A stretch of 64,000 nucleotides of DNA from Hyphococcus sp. (GCA_021604585.1 BQJG01000007.1:1-64000), one strand, 5' to 3'; counted from the first letter of the stretch, positions 17,643-26,525 are shown. The notes: generated by a model from the sequence alone, not told the origin. Numbers and translations: made by a program.

Positions 17643-19643
17643 TTAGAGGCGTGCACCGGTTTCGAGATCGATATTTTTTGCGCGCAGCGCTGCATAGAGC
17701 GGCTGAAGCTGCTCTTCATAAGGAGCTGTTGAATTTAGGTGTTCCGGCGAGGGTGGTTTTCTGACTTGTGCGGCGCTGAACGTGATGACTGTCCGGTCCT
17801 GTTTGTAATATTCAAGGCAGTTTTGATCCCATTCCAGCTCACAAAAATCAATTAATCGGCGTAGATTTGTTTCAAAATCCTGAACTAAATCTTCGTACTG
17901 AATGAATCCAAAATTATCACCAAGGATGCTTCTCCAGTAGTCAGTTATTCGTACATATTGAGAATAGTAATCCGCGAGATTTTCTAGTGATGTCGAGGCC
18001 TGCCAGCTCGTCGAGAAATTTCTACGGAACATGGAGAAGCAAACTTCGACTGGATTTCGTCTGATGTGGATTATCTTTGCTTCCGGAAATACTTTTCGGA
18101 TGAGGCCAACCGAATAGAAATTGCTTGGCTGCTTGTCCGTAATGAATGGCGCTTCGGCAACGGAAAAATCCTTGTATTGTGCTTTGTATTTCTCACGGAA
18201 AACCTTTGTGAGTTCGGGCGGTAAAGCTCCCGTGGTCCAGTCGCTTGGAGACTTCAGGCTTAGATACTCATTAAGCGCAAAAGTCATATAAGGAAGCTCA
18301 CCGGCGCTCGCGACGTTCTTGTGTGCAGATATGGCGCTGTCTAAGAGTGTCGTACCCGACCTCGGCATGCCGACAATGAAAATTGGCGCGGGGCGCTGCT
18401 GACGCTCCTCTTCGCTGCCTGCAAAGTCTGCGGGAAACGATTCGATAATCCGGTTGATATAATTTTCATTTGATTCCGGATCGTATTTTGCGCTGGCGTC
18501 GGAGTCACCGAGCGAGCGCTTCAATTCGTTAGCTCTCATCCAGGCGGCAAAGGCTTTTTTTCGGTCCTTGCGTTGGTGGTGCGCGTCGCCGCTGGCGAAA
18601 AGTGCGATTGCCTGATGTTTTACGCCTGCTAAGTTATTATTGCCGATTTGCTCAAGCTGCGCGATTTCCTTATCAGTCAATTTTGAATTCACTGCGAGCG
18701 CTAACTCGGCAAACGCTTCCGCGTTATTAGGATCAGAAGCGATAGCCTGTCGCGCATAAAGGGCGGCGTTTTCAAAATCGCCCGTGAAATTAAGGTGACG
18801 AGCGTAGCCTGCGCCTGCAGCACTATTGTTTGGTTCAAGCTCAAGAGCTTGTCTGTAGAGGGCGGCGCCGGCTTCCAGGCTGCGGGCGCCCAGCAGATAC
18901 TTGGCAAGTGTGGCCAAATGCGTCGCCTGCGGCGGTTGCTTTTCCGCAAGTGGCCGATAAACCTCGGCCGCTCGTGCGGAATGGCCTTGTTGGGCGTAAG
19001 CGAATGCGAGGGCAACGCGCGGCGCCTCCTCGTCCGGTGAAGCGGCAAGGGAAGCGGAGGCGGCTGTGATGAGTTCGTCCCAATTGTTCTTTTTCCGCGC
19101 GATATGCATTCTCAAATGAAGCGCCTGCGGATGGCCCGGCGCCGCTTTCTCAAAAGTATCAAGCGCTGCGTTGGCACGAGCATAGTCGCCGAGCTCGTAA
19201 GCGGCGCCTGCTAGACGCAAAGCAAGCGCCGGATGGCCTGGAAATGCCGCTAATGCTTTTTCCAAGGCCTCCACTGCGCCTGAATAATCTTCTAATTTCC
19301 CGTCGAGATCGCCAAGCCGGCCCCATGCCTCAAAACGCTCAGGCGAAACGTCTGCTGCCTTTTTGGCTTCAGCGCGGGCCGCGGCTAGCTTGCCCTCGCA
19401 TTCGAGGAGAACGGAGTTGTTCAGAAGGAATCGCCAGTTTTGTGGTTCGGCATTGAGCGCACGAGTGATGAGCGGTCGCGCCCCGTCCAGATCTCCGGTT
19501 TCTGCCAAATTGACACCAAGCAAGCTGATGGCGTCGAGACGATCAGGCGCATCTGCGAGGATGTCGCGGCAAAGTTTGATCGCAGTTTGATTGTCTCCAT
19601 TAAGCCGGGCAACGGAAGCCTGTGCAAAAATGTCGCCTTGCAT
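17643..19643 (-). CDS. TPR-containing sulfotransferase family protein
   Basis: 666 residues. The N-terminal ~400 residues are tetratricopeptide repeats (for example [21 protein letters not shown] and [22 protein letters not shown]). A C-terminal sulfotransferase domain starts near residue 415, with the PAPS 5'-phosphosulfate loop [18 protein letters not shown] and later the 3'-phosphate-binding region ([18 protein letters not shown]). PAPS is the likely donor and the acceptor is probably a peptide or protein bound by the repeats, but it is unknown. There is no signal peptide. The gene lies 32 bases upstream of ahpD and 64 bases after ahpC, with a hairpin in the upstream gap. The architecture mirrors the TPR-oxygenase at 11104-12918. 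Confidence 0.87.
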   Translation of the reverse strand: MQGDIFAQASVARLNGDNQTAIKLCRDILADAPDRLDAISLLGVNLAETGDLDGARPLITRALNAEPQNWRFLLNNSVLLECEGKLAAARAEAKKAADVSPERFEAWGRLGDLDGKLEDYSGAVEALEKALAAFPGHPALALRLAGAAYELGDYARANAALDTFEKAAPGHPQALHLRMHIARKKNNWDELITAASASLAASPDEEAPRVALAFAYAQQGHSARAAEVYRPLAEKQPPQATHLATLAKYLLGARSLEAGAALYRQALELEPNNSAAGAGYARHLNFTGDFENAALYARQAIASDPNNAEAFAELALAVNSKLTDKEIAQLEQIGNNNLAGVKHQAIALFASGDAHHQRKDRKKAFAAWMRANELKRSLGDSDASAKYDPESNENYINRIIESFPADFAGSEEERQQRPAPIFIVGMPRSGTTLLDSAISAHKNVASAGELPYMTFALNEYLSLKSPSDWTTGALPPELTKVFREKYKAQYKDFSVAEAPFITDKQPSNFYSVGLIRKVFPEAKIIHIRRNPVEVCFSMFRRNFSTSWQASTSLENLADYYSQYVRITDYWRSILGDNFGFIQYEDLVQDFETNLRRLIDFCELEWDQNCLEYYKQDRTVITFSAAQVRKPPSPEHLNSTAPYEEQLQPLYAALRAKNIDLETGARL

Positions 19644-19663
19644 GAGAACACCAAAGTATCTGT

Positions 19664-19694
19664 TTTAGGAGGGGTATGCTCAACCCCTCCTAAA
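19664..19694 (-). promoter_or_regulatory. 12-bp perfect hairpin between ahpC and the sulfotransferase gene
   Basis: TTTAGGAGGGGT (19664-19675) and ACCCCTCCTAAA (19683-19694) form a perfect 12-bp stem with a 7-base loop. It begins 13 bases after the ahpC stop and ends 20 bases before the sulfotransferase ATG. Read on the minus strand it is not followed by a T run, so it is a poor intrinsic terminator. It places the GGAGGGG-like sequence inside the stem. It may limit readthrough or stabilise the ahpC 3' end. Confidence 0.6.
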
Positions 19695-19707
19695 GTTATT
19701 GCTGATT

Positions 19708-20253
19708 TTAGAGTGTGTCGCCGCCGAGCGGGCGGTTGCAGGCGCAAAGCTCATCCGTTTGCAGGCCGTCGAGAACGCGCAGTGTTTCTTGCGGGTTGCG
19801 GCCGACATTCAGTCCATTGACGGTTACGTGCTGGATCACATTGTGCGGGTCGACAATATAGGTCGCGCGTAGGGCGACGCCCTCAGGTGCGCGAATGCCA
19901 AGACCGTCAATTAGCGAACCAGTAGTATCTGCGAACTGCCAGGCCGGGTGCTTGTCCAAATCAGGATGGTCGCGGCGCCACGCAAGCTTACAGAATTCAT
20001 TGTCAGAACTCCCGCCGAGAACAACCGCGTCGCGATCGGCGAATTCCTTGTTGAGGCGGCCGAATTCAGCGATTTCGGTCGGGCAGATAAACGTGAAGTC
20101 CTTCGGGTAGAAATAAATGATTTTCCATTTCCCGGAAAAGCTTTCCTGAGTGATGTCTTCAAATGCGGACTTGCCGCCTTCTTCGTGGGAGTTGAAGCCG
20201 GGCTTTACCCCAACAACGGAAAAATCGGGAAGCTTGTCGCCGACGCCTAACAT
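19708..20253 (-). CDS. ahpC: Alkyl hydroperoxide reductase AhpC (2-Cys peroxiredoxin)
   Basis: 181 residues from the ATG at 20253, preceded by AAGGAG. The frame is open 32 codons further upstream but has no peroxiredoxin homology there. The peroxidatic Cys is C57 in DFTFICPTE. The C-terminal C170/C172 (LCACNRP) provides the resolving Cys. It reduces hydrogen peroxide and organic hydroperoxides in the cytoplasm, with electrons from AhpD (encoded nearby) or thioredoxin. It is divergent from oxyR, the usual arrangement for peroxide-inducible control. Confidence 0.93.
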   Translation of the reverse strand: MLGVGDKLPDFSVVGVKPGFNSHEEGGKSAFEDITQESFSGKWKIIYFYPKDFTFICPTEIAEFGRLNKEFADRDAVVLGGSSDNEFCKLAWRRDHPDLDKHPAWQFADTTGSLIDGLGIRAPEGVALRATYIVDPHNVIQHVTVNGLNVGRNPQETLRVLDGLQTDELCACNRPLGGDTL

Positions 20254-20403
20254 GCTTGTCTCCTTTATGTGTGCGTAAGTGAATTTCGCGGCAGACCCTA
20301 AGCGAGCCAGCCTCCGGATGCTACATAACGGCCTTGGAAAATTAATCAAATAGATTATATTGCTCCATTGTATCGATTTAAACGATCACAAAAGCTGAAT
20401 GAA
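20254..20403. promoter_or_regulatory. Divergent ahpC-oxyR promoter region
   Basis: 150 bases between the ahpC and oxyR starts. The segment near oxyR is AT-rich and holds an imperfect palindrome, ATCGATTTAAACGAT, at 20372-20386, preceded by ATAG at 20350. OxyR binds spaced ATAG/CTAT half-sites in such regions. The match to the full E. coli consensus is partial, so the region is better supported by its position than by its motif. Confidence 0.5.
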
Positions 20404-21309
20404 ATGACGCCTTTACCAACTTTGCGCCAGTTGCAGTTCTTTATGGCCCTTGTCCGTCGCGAATCGTTCTCCAAAGCCGCCGATGACTGTTTGGTCTCGC
20501 AGTCGACCTTGTCGTCCGCCATTAAAGAGATGGAGGCGCTGATGGACCAGCAATTGGTGGACCGTTCTACGCGATCCTTTGCGCTAACGCCTGCAGGCGA
20601 AGAAGTCGCCGCCCGCGCGCCGTCGCTTCTCGCTGGGGCGGAGGATCTGGTACGCGCCGCAAGCGGCCGGCGCCCGCTGGAGGGGCCGTTCACACTCGGC
20701 GTCATTCCCACTATCGCTCCTTTTATGCTGCCGCGGGCCTCTAGGGCCTTAAAAAAAGCGTTTCCGAAACTTGAGCTCTATTTGCGGGAGGATTTGACGG
20801 CGACGCTTGCAGAACGGTTGGCCGCCGGGTTGCTTGACGCGGCAGTGTTGGCTTTTCCCTACGATCTTCCAGGCATCGATTCGATCGAGATTGGTGAGGA
20901 TGCTTTCTGGTTTGCCTGTGCGCCAGATCACCCGCTTGCAGAAAAGAAAACTGTTCAACGCAAAGAGATCGCAGCCTGCGATTTATTGTTGCTGGAAGAT
21001 GGGCATTGTCTGCGCGAACACGCCATTGATGCATGTGAGTTGCGTGACCGGGATGCTGCGACGGCTTTCGGCGGCACAAGTCTGTTTACTCTGGCGCAAA
21101 TGACACGAGCTGGGCTGGGCGCAACTTTACTGCCGGATATGGCGGTACGTGACGGGCTGGCGAAAAGCGCTGGCCTGAAAGCGATCCCATTCGCCGGACC
21201 TGCGCCGGTGCGCAAGATCGGCGTTGCCTGGCGGCGCGGGTCGGGGCGCAAGGAAGAAGCGTTAGCGCTTGCTGCAGAGCTAAAAAAAGTGATCTTTCAC
21301 GCCACGTGA
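20404..21309 (+). CDS. oxyR: Hydrogen peroxide-inducible activator OxyR (LysR family)
   Basis: 301 residues from the ATG at 20404. A TTG at 20368 in the same frame is less likely because it adds a non-homologous, basic 12-residue tail. The N-terminal HTH is TLRQLQFFMALVRRESFSKAADDCLVSQSTLSSAI. The redox pair typical of OxyR is present: C202 (LLEDGHCLREHA) and C211, with the same spacing of nine as C199/C208 in E. coli. The following TSLFTLAQMTRAGLGATLLPDMAV also matches OxyR. It is divergent from ahpC, its likely target. Its end overlaps the convergent AI-2E-type transporter gene by 13 bases. Confidence 0.92.
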   Translation: MTPLPTLRQLQFFMALVRRESFSKAADDCLVSQSTLSSAIKEMEALMDQQLVDRSTRSFALTPAGEEVAARAPSLLAGAEDLVRAASGRRPLEGPFTLGVIPTIAPFMLPRASRALKKAFPKLELYLREDLTATLAERLAAGLLDAAVLAFPYDLPGIDSIEIGEDAFWFACAPDHPLAEKKTVQRKEIAACDLLLLEDGHCLREHAIDACELRDRDAATAFGGTSLFTLAQMTRAGLGATLLPDMAVRDGLAKSAGLKAIPFAGPAPVRKIGVAWRRGSGRKEEALALAAELKKVIFHAT

Positions 21310-22421
21310 TCGGCCGAAGCCCCATGCTTCAGTGCGGCAATCTCGCCATTATCCGACATCAAGATCGCCACAGAGCGGGTTGATCGGAATTGCGACAGAA
21401 CAATCATAACGGTGACGGTGATGGGGACGCTGAGCAGCAACCCGGCAAACCCCCAGAGAGACCCCCAAATACCGAGAGAGAATAAAATGATGAGCGGGCT
21501 TAAATTCAGTGTGCGGCCGACTATGCGAGGCTCGATGCCGTTGCTCATAACTTGCTCCGCGCCGATCAGGCTAACGGCGGCGATGAGCGCCATACGCACG
21601 CCGCCCCCATCAGGTTGAACAAGGCACAAAAGAACAGGGAGCGTAATGGCGGATGCCGCGCCGAAAATCGGAATATAATTCAACACGAATATTAATAGCG
21701 CCCAAAAGCCCGCAAACTGGACGCCGATGATCAGCATGATCGCATAACTCACCGCCGCTGTAACAAGATTAGACACCGTTTTTACGGTAATATATTGGCG
21801 CACCATGACGCCAATATCGGCAATGGTTTCGTTGATCACCTGACGTTCCCGGTCATCGGCGCCAAGCAAGCTGATTTTCTTGAAGATACGCCCGCGCTCG
21901 ATCAGCATAAAGATGAGATACAAGAACACGGTGATGAAGGTCAGGAAATTTGATGTAAGTGACTTTAAGCTGCCAGCGGCCTGTGACAGCAAGGGGCGAA
22001 TTAGGTCTAGCGCTGACTGCTGGATTTGCTCAACACCGCCAAGAAGTTCCTTTGGCAGAAAATCAATGGTGCGAAAAAATGCAATCGCCTCCTGCGCCAA
22101 CCCACGCAGCCTTTGTTCGTAGCTCGGCCATGCGCTCAGCAAGGTTTCTACATTTGAGCGGATGATTTCAACGAACAAAACCATCCCGCCGCCAATCAAA
22201 ATGAACGCAAACAGATAACCAACCCAGTCGGGCATATATCGGCCAACGACGGGGATGCGGCGAATGCTCTCCTTGAGGGTGAAGATCAAAAAGCAGAGGA
22301 ATCCCGCCACGACAAACGGAATCAAGACCCCGCGGCCGATATAGGCGATGAGCCCAATTAAGACCGCGACAGCGAGGCTGTAAAATGTACGGGCCATGCT
22401 CTGCCCGGAGGATTGCGCCAT
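21297..22421 (-). CDS. AI-2E family transporter (PerM-like integral membrane protein)
   Basis: 374 residues with AAGGAGG 6 bases before the ATG. There are about seven to eight membrane helices, with the usual large non-membrane segment in the middle (about 95-150). The family's C-terminal region is present, including LIFVLNYIPIFGAASAITLPVLLC and SNGIEPRIVGRTLNLSPLIILFSL. The family (PF01594) contains exporters proposed for autoinducer-2 and Na+/H+ antiporters. Substrate specificity cannot be inferred. It converges with oxyR. Confidence 0.88.
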   Translation of the reverse strand: MAQSSGQSMARTFYSLAVAVLIGLIAYIGRGVLIPFVVAGFLCFLIFTLKESIRRIPVVGRYMPDWVGYLFAFILIGGGMVLFVEIIRSNVETLLSAWPSYEQRLRGLAQEAIAFFRTIDFLPKELLGGVEQIQQSALDLIRPLLSQAAGSLKSLTSNFLTFITVFLYLIFMLIERGRIFKKISLLGADDRERQVINETIADIGVMVRQYITVKTVSNLVTAAVSYAIMLIIGVQFAGFWALLIFVLNYIPIFGAASAITLPVLLCLVQPDGGGVRMALIAAVSLIGAEQVMSNGIEPRIVGRTLNLSPLIILFSLGIWGSLWGFAGLLLSVPITVTVMIVLSQFRSTRSVAILMSDNGEIAALKHGASADHVA

Positions 22422-22535
22422 GTGCCGCCTCCTTGTTCGAGTCTTGCGGGTAAGCCGATTTGCCTCATGAAGCTAGCGTCAGCCAGCGCGCCCGAGACGC
22501 TTCCTTTTGCGTCGGCGCAAGGCTAGGAAATCGCC

Positions 22536-23885
22536 ATGATCTTATGGGACCTTGAGTGGCATGATCCGTTCGGCGCCTTTGCACCGCTGGCAGGGGAAGC
22601 GCATGCGCATCTTCTGCATGGGGGCGATCAAGCGCGGTCAGCAGAATGGTCGATCATCACTGCCTTTCCGTCGTCAATGATCATTGCGGACGAGGAAAGC
22701 GCCGATCCTTTTCGAGCGCTCGATGACGCGCTGCGCGACCGGCGGAGCTCTGCTGAAAGCGGGACGCGAGGCTTGCCTTTTGTGTCTGGCGCGGTTGGGT
22801 TCGCAGGCTATGAGGCTGCGCGCTATTTTGAAGCCTGTCTTGACTTGCCGCGCTCTCCGTTTTCCTTTCCGGATGCGGTTTTCGGATTGTATGATGCGGC
22901 GGCGTTATTTTCGCGCAGCAAACGTCAGGCCTTCATCGCGGGCCGTGATGAGGCCGCATGCAGGCGATTGCGAGGCGCGCTTGGTGCAAACTCTCGGCCT
23001 TCGAGTCGTGGCGAGACATTTGGACCGCTCACGTCCAACTTTATGCCGCAGCAATATTGTGCGGCGGTCTCCGACGTGATCGAAAATATTCTCGATGGCG
23101 AGTATTATCAGGTCAATCTCTCGCATCAGTTGAGGAGCAAGGCCCTCTCAGCAATAAACGCCTTTCATCTCTTTCAACGTCTGGCGGCGGGCAGTGACGC
23201 TCAACACGGTGCTCTGTTGCAGTACGAGCAGGGCGCTATTGTATCAAACTCCCCGGAACGTTTCTTTCGTATTGAAAGGGGCGCGTATGGCGCACGACGC
23301 ATTATCTCTGAACCAATCAAAGGCACGCGTCCGCGTGGCGAAAATCAGGAAGAGGATGCGGCATTAGCCCGAAGCCTGGCTGCGGACCCCAAAGATCGGG
23401 CTGAAAATATTATGATCGCCGACCTCGTGCGCAACGATCTTTCATCGATCTGTGTGGACGGAACCATCAGGGAGGAGTCGATATGTGAGTTGATGAGCTT
23501 GACCAATGTCCATCATCTTGTGTCGCGCATTAGCGGAGTCTTGCGTGCAAACGAATCTCCATCATCGATTTTCTCCGCCTTGTTTCCGTGCGGTTCAATT
23601 ACTGGCGCGCCAAAAATTGCCGCAATGAACGCTATCGCCAAAATGGAGGCTGTGGGGCGTGGTCCGTATTGCGGCGCTATTGGTTACTTTGACGATTCCG
23701 GCGTGGCGGATTTTTCAGTATCGATCCGCACACTGATAGTCGAAAATGACATCATTGCACTGCCGGTCGGCGGCGGCGTGACGCTGCGGTCGGATCCAGA
23801 GAACGAGTACGAGGAAACTATCGCCAAAGCGCGGGGCGCTCGGGCGGCGATGGGTGAGCCTGCCCTTGAGGCGCGGCGCCGATGA
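22536..23885 (+). CDS. pabB: Aminodeoxychorismate synthase component I
   Basis: 449 residues, a chorismate-binding enzyme of the PabB/TrpE family. It is shorter than TrpE and followed by pabA and pabC. The chorismate-binding core carries LVSNSPERFFRI-type residues (here IVSNSPERFFR), EPIKGTRPRG, ENIMIADLVRNDL and SITGAPKIAAM. It converts chorismate plus ammonia from PabA into 4-amino-4-deoxychorismate, for the p-aminobenzoate part of folate. The EPIKGTRPRG segment contains the Lys typical of PabB (PIKGT). It is the first gene of a four-gene operon and overlaps pabA by ATGA. Confidence 0.93.
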   Translation: MILWDLEWHDPFGAFAPLAGEAHAHLLHGGDQARSAEWSIITAFPSSMIIADEESADPFRALDDALRDRRSSAESGTRGLPFVSGAVGFAGYEAARYFEACLDLPRSPFSFPDAVFGLYDAAALFSRSKRQAFIAGRDEAACRRLRGALGANSRPSSRGETFGPLTSNFMPQQYCAAVSDVIENILDGEYYQVNLSHQLRSKALSAINAFHLFQRLAAGSDAQHGALLQYEQGAIVSNSPERFFRIERGAYGARRIISEPIKGTRPRGENQEEDAALARSLAADPKDRAENIMIADLVRNDLSSICVDGTIREESICELMSLTNVHHLVSRISGVLRANESPSSIFSALFPCGSITGAPKIAAMNAIAKMEAVGRGPYCGAIGYFDDSGVADFSVSIRTLIVENDIIALPVGGGVTLRSDPENEYEETIAKARGARAAMGEPALEARRR

Positions 23886-24463
23886 TTCTGGTGATCGATA
23901 ATTACGATTCCTTTGTGAACAATCTTGCGCGTTATGTGCGCGAGGCGGGCCGCGAAACGATTGTCTTGCGTAACGATGCGGCCACGGTGGCCGAATGTCT
24001 GGAGATGAAGCCCGAAGGCGTGATCATTTCGCCGGGCCCTAAATCTCCGGCAGATGCCGGGATTTCGCTAGACTTGCTTCGGGCGCTTGATGCTTGCACG
24101 CCGCTGCTTGGCGTGTGTCTTGGGCATCAATGTCTTGTCGAAGTCTTCGGTGGCGTGACGTGCCGGGCCGGACACCCATTGCATGGCGAAGCGAGTGAAA
24201 TTTGGCATGACGGCAGCGGAATTTTTACCGGCGTTCCATCGCCGATGATGGCGGCGCGCTACCACTCATTGATCTCCGTTCCTGCGGCGACAGGGCCAAT
24301 GAGTTGCACGGCATGGAGTCTTGACGGCGAACTTATGGCCGTCACACACAAGGAGCGTCCTTGGTTTGGCGTGCAGTTTCATCCGGAATCATTGCTGACG
24401 CCCCATGGGCGGAAACTTATTGAAAACTTTCTAACCCTTTGCGGGCGAGGATGCGTCCTATGA
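23882..24463 (+). CDS. pabA: Aminodeoxychorismate synthase component II (glutamine amidotransferase)
   Basis: 193 residues. It is a class I glutamine amidotransferase, with the nucleophile Cys in LLGVCLGHQ and the His-Glu pair in VQFHPESLL. The N-terminus MILVIDNYDSFVNNLARYV is typical of PabA/TrpG. It provides ammonia to PabB and may also serve anthranilate synthase, as in bacteria with an amphibolic subunit. It is coupled to both neighbours by ATGA overlaps. Confidence 0.93.
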   Translation: MILVIDNYDSFVNNLARYVREAGRETIVLRNDAATVAECLEMKPEGVIISPGPKSPADAGISLDLLRALDACTPLLGVCLGHQCLVEVFGGVTCRAGHPLHGEASEIWHDGSGIFTGVPSPMMAARYHSLISVPAATGPMSCTAWSLDGELMAVTHKERPWFGVQFHPESLLTPHGRKLIENFLTLCGRGCVL

Positions 24464-25326
24464 GTTTCTGGCTAAATGGCGAGTTTAGGGAAGGCGCAGC
24501 GGCAATAGACATTGCCGATCGAGGCTTGCTGTTAGGGGACGGTATATTTGAAACACTGCTGCTGGTGGATGGCGCGCCTGTTTTTTTGACCGCGCATATT
24601 GCACGCATGGCCGCTGGTGCGTTGGTGCTAAAGATGGCGAGCCGACCAGAGGAGCAACAAATCGGCGCTGTCATCACAGAACTGGCAGTGCGAAATGGCG
24701 CTTCTAGCGGGCTTGCTTCCGCAAGAGTGACGGTGACGCGCGGCGTTGGCCCACGTGGAATCGAGCTTGCCGGTTGCGAGTTCGTTGAAACGATGTTGAT
24801 CACAGTGAGCGCCTATGAGGCGCCTGATGCGTCTGCGCCAATAGAACTCTACGTCAGTCAACACCGGCGCAACGAAAACAGCGCAACTGCCTGGTGCAAG
24901 ACACTCAATTATCTAGACAATATTTTAGCCCGAGATGAGGCGATGGCGGCTGGCGCAGATGATGCGGTGATGCTGAACATGGCAGGCCGCGTGGCGTGTG
25001 TTTCGACGGCTAACTTATTCGCCATTCACGAGGGCGCGATCGTTACGCCGCGAGTCGCCGACGGCGCCTTGCCGGGCACCGTGCGGGCGGCATTGATCGA
25101 CATCGCGACAAAGGAGGGATTGCAGATTGCTGAAGCGTCCGTTGCACACTTGGATTTGAACGATGCTTCGATTTTCATCACCAACAGCCTCATAGGCCTT
25201 CGCAAGGCGCGCATGGCGGGGGCGGAGGTTAGCGGTTGTACTGATGATGAGACCTTTAACAGACTCAAATCATGCTATGAACAGTCGATGCGCATGGACA
25301 TTGATCGCCGAAAGGCAGCGAGTTGA
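24460..25326 (+). CDS. pabC: Aminodeoxychorismate lyase / class IV aminotransferase
   Basis: 288 residues from the ATG that overlaps the pabA stop (ATGA). The frame extends seven codons upstream but the family start is here (MSFWLNGEF). It is a PLP fold-type IV protein, with the entry motif GLLLGDGIFETLLL, the catalytic Lys segment CKTLNYLDNILARDEA, and the phosphate-binding GRVACVSTANLFAI and LPGTVRAALI. It splits aminodeoxychorismate into p-aminobenzoate and pyruvate. Branched-chain or D-amino-acid aminotransferases share the fold, but the operon makes PabC the best call. The next gene starts inside its stop codon (TTGA). Confidence 0.9.
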   Translation: MSFWLNGEFREGAAAIDIADRGLLLGDGIFETLLLVDGAPVFLTAHIARMAAGALVLKMASRPEEQQIGAVITELAVRNGASSGLASARVTVTRGVGPRGIELAGCEFVETMLITVSAYEAPDASAPIELYVSQHRRNENSATAWCKTLNYLDNILARDEAMAAGADDAVMLNMAGRVACVSTANLFAIHEGAIVTPRVADGALPGTVRAALIDIATKEGLQIAEASVAHLDLNDASIFITNSLIGLRKARMAGAEVSGCTDDETFNRLKSCYEQSMRMDIDRRKAAS

Positions 25327-26492
25327 AAACTTTTTCGATAAACGAATCGCAGATTGCGCGAGTGATCGGCGCTGCGGCCGCCGACGAATTGGCCCGGCGG
25401 TTCAACCGGCATGTTGATTTCTTGACAATCGCAGGATGGACGCAAGATATGCCTCTGGGGCGTGGCGGGCTCGACCTTGATCCGCTGGAGCAGGCAGCAT
25501 GCGCTCAGCGCGCTGCAAGTCTGTTTGGTCTTGATGCGGAATTTTTGACCTCTCAGTCTGCAACGCGGATTGCTGATTGGGCTCATGCGGTTGCTACCGG
25601 CATTGAAGGCAGGCTTACGTCGTTCTCTTTCAAGCCCGCGGCGCGTGGTGAGGAGGACATGGCGTACATTCATGCAGCAGATGAAATATTTCAGGACGCC
25701 GCAGCGGCGGCGAATATCCTCTATGGCAGGCGGCGATTATTGTCCTTTGTCGCGCCACACAGCCTGTTGGGGCTGGAGTTGTCGATCTTGACGCCCAATC
25801 TGCTGGGCATTGAATCGGTTGATGCTCGCGGCATGGCGCCGGAGACGCTTTCCAAAAACCTGTTATTCGGAGATGTGCTGGTCGCAACTCCAACCTTGTG
25901 GCGATACATGATGCAGGAAGAGCTGAAGGCGCCGGACAATACGTTGGCGGTGAGTTTTGGCGAGCCGATGACGTCAGACCTTGCCGCGACAATGCGAAAA
26001 AGCGGGTTCGGAGTATTGCGAGAATTGTACGGAACAACGGAAACGGGATTGATCGCCTGGCGTGACACGCCCGGCGAGGCGTTTGTTCCCTTTGATCATT
26101 GGCGCCGCGATGGCAATGACCTCAGACGTCTCCGCCCTGACGGCGTCGTCCGCCGTGTCGCGGCGATGGATGTATTGACCTGGACCGGAGAGCGTGGGTT
26201 CGCCCTTTCCGGGCGCCGCGACGGAGCGGTGCAGATTGGCGCCGTCAATGTTTTTCCTGATGCGGTAGCTGCAGCGCTGCGGTTGCATCCGCGTATTAAA
26301 GATTGTGAAATTACGGTGGGGCGGCGTGGCGATGGCGCAGCGCGATTGATTGCACATATCGTCTTGAAGGAAAAAGTTTTGCCGAATGAGCCTACTGCCC
26401 GTGACATCGACATCTGGTGCCGGGCCAATTTACGTCAGCAGGAACGGCCGCAAATTTATAATTTTGATGCAGAAACGGGCGCGGAGGGGTAG
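25323..26492 (+). CDS. Short adenylate-forming (ANL) ligase-like protein with degenerate motifs
   Basis: 389 residues with a TTG start overlapping the pabC stop. The length and layout fit the short aryl/acyl-CoA ligases related to the 4-coumarate-CoA ligase of photoactive-yellow-protein clusters. Residues 45-57 (LGRGGLDLDPLEQ) look like the carrier-protein-like segment of that group, but Pro54 stands where Ser is usual. The Ser/Thr/Gly-rich phosphate loop expected near 98-112 is replaced by SFSFKPAARGEEDM. Later motifs are kept: YGTTET (236-241) and GRRDGAVQIGAVNVFP (about 297-312). So it may bind an aryl substrate without normal adenylation, or have an altered activity. Coupling to pabABC suggests a link to p-aminobenzoate. 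No pyp or tyrosine ammonia-lyase gene is near. Confidence 0.7.
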   Translation: MKTFSINESQIARVIGAAAADELARRFNRHVDFLTIAGWTQDMPLGRGGLDLDPLEQAACAQRAASLFGLDAEFLTSQSATRIADWAHAVATGIEGRLTSFSFKPAARGEEDMAYIHAADEIFQDAAAAANILYGRRRLLSFVAPHSLLGLELSILTPNLLGIESVDARGMAPETLSKNLLFGDVLVATPTLWRYMMQEELKAPDNTLAVSFGEPMTSDLAATMRKSGFGVLRELYGTTETGLIAWRDTPGEAFVPFDHWRRDGNDLRRLRPDGVVRRVAAMDVLTWTGERGFALSGRRDGAVQIGAVNVFPDAVAAALRLHPRIKDCEITVGRRGDGAARLIAHIVLKEKVLPNEPTARDIDIWCRANLRQQERPQIYNFDAETGAEG

Positions 26493-26525
26493 CCTCAACG
26501 CGCCCGGTGTTGATGTTCGTGCTGG

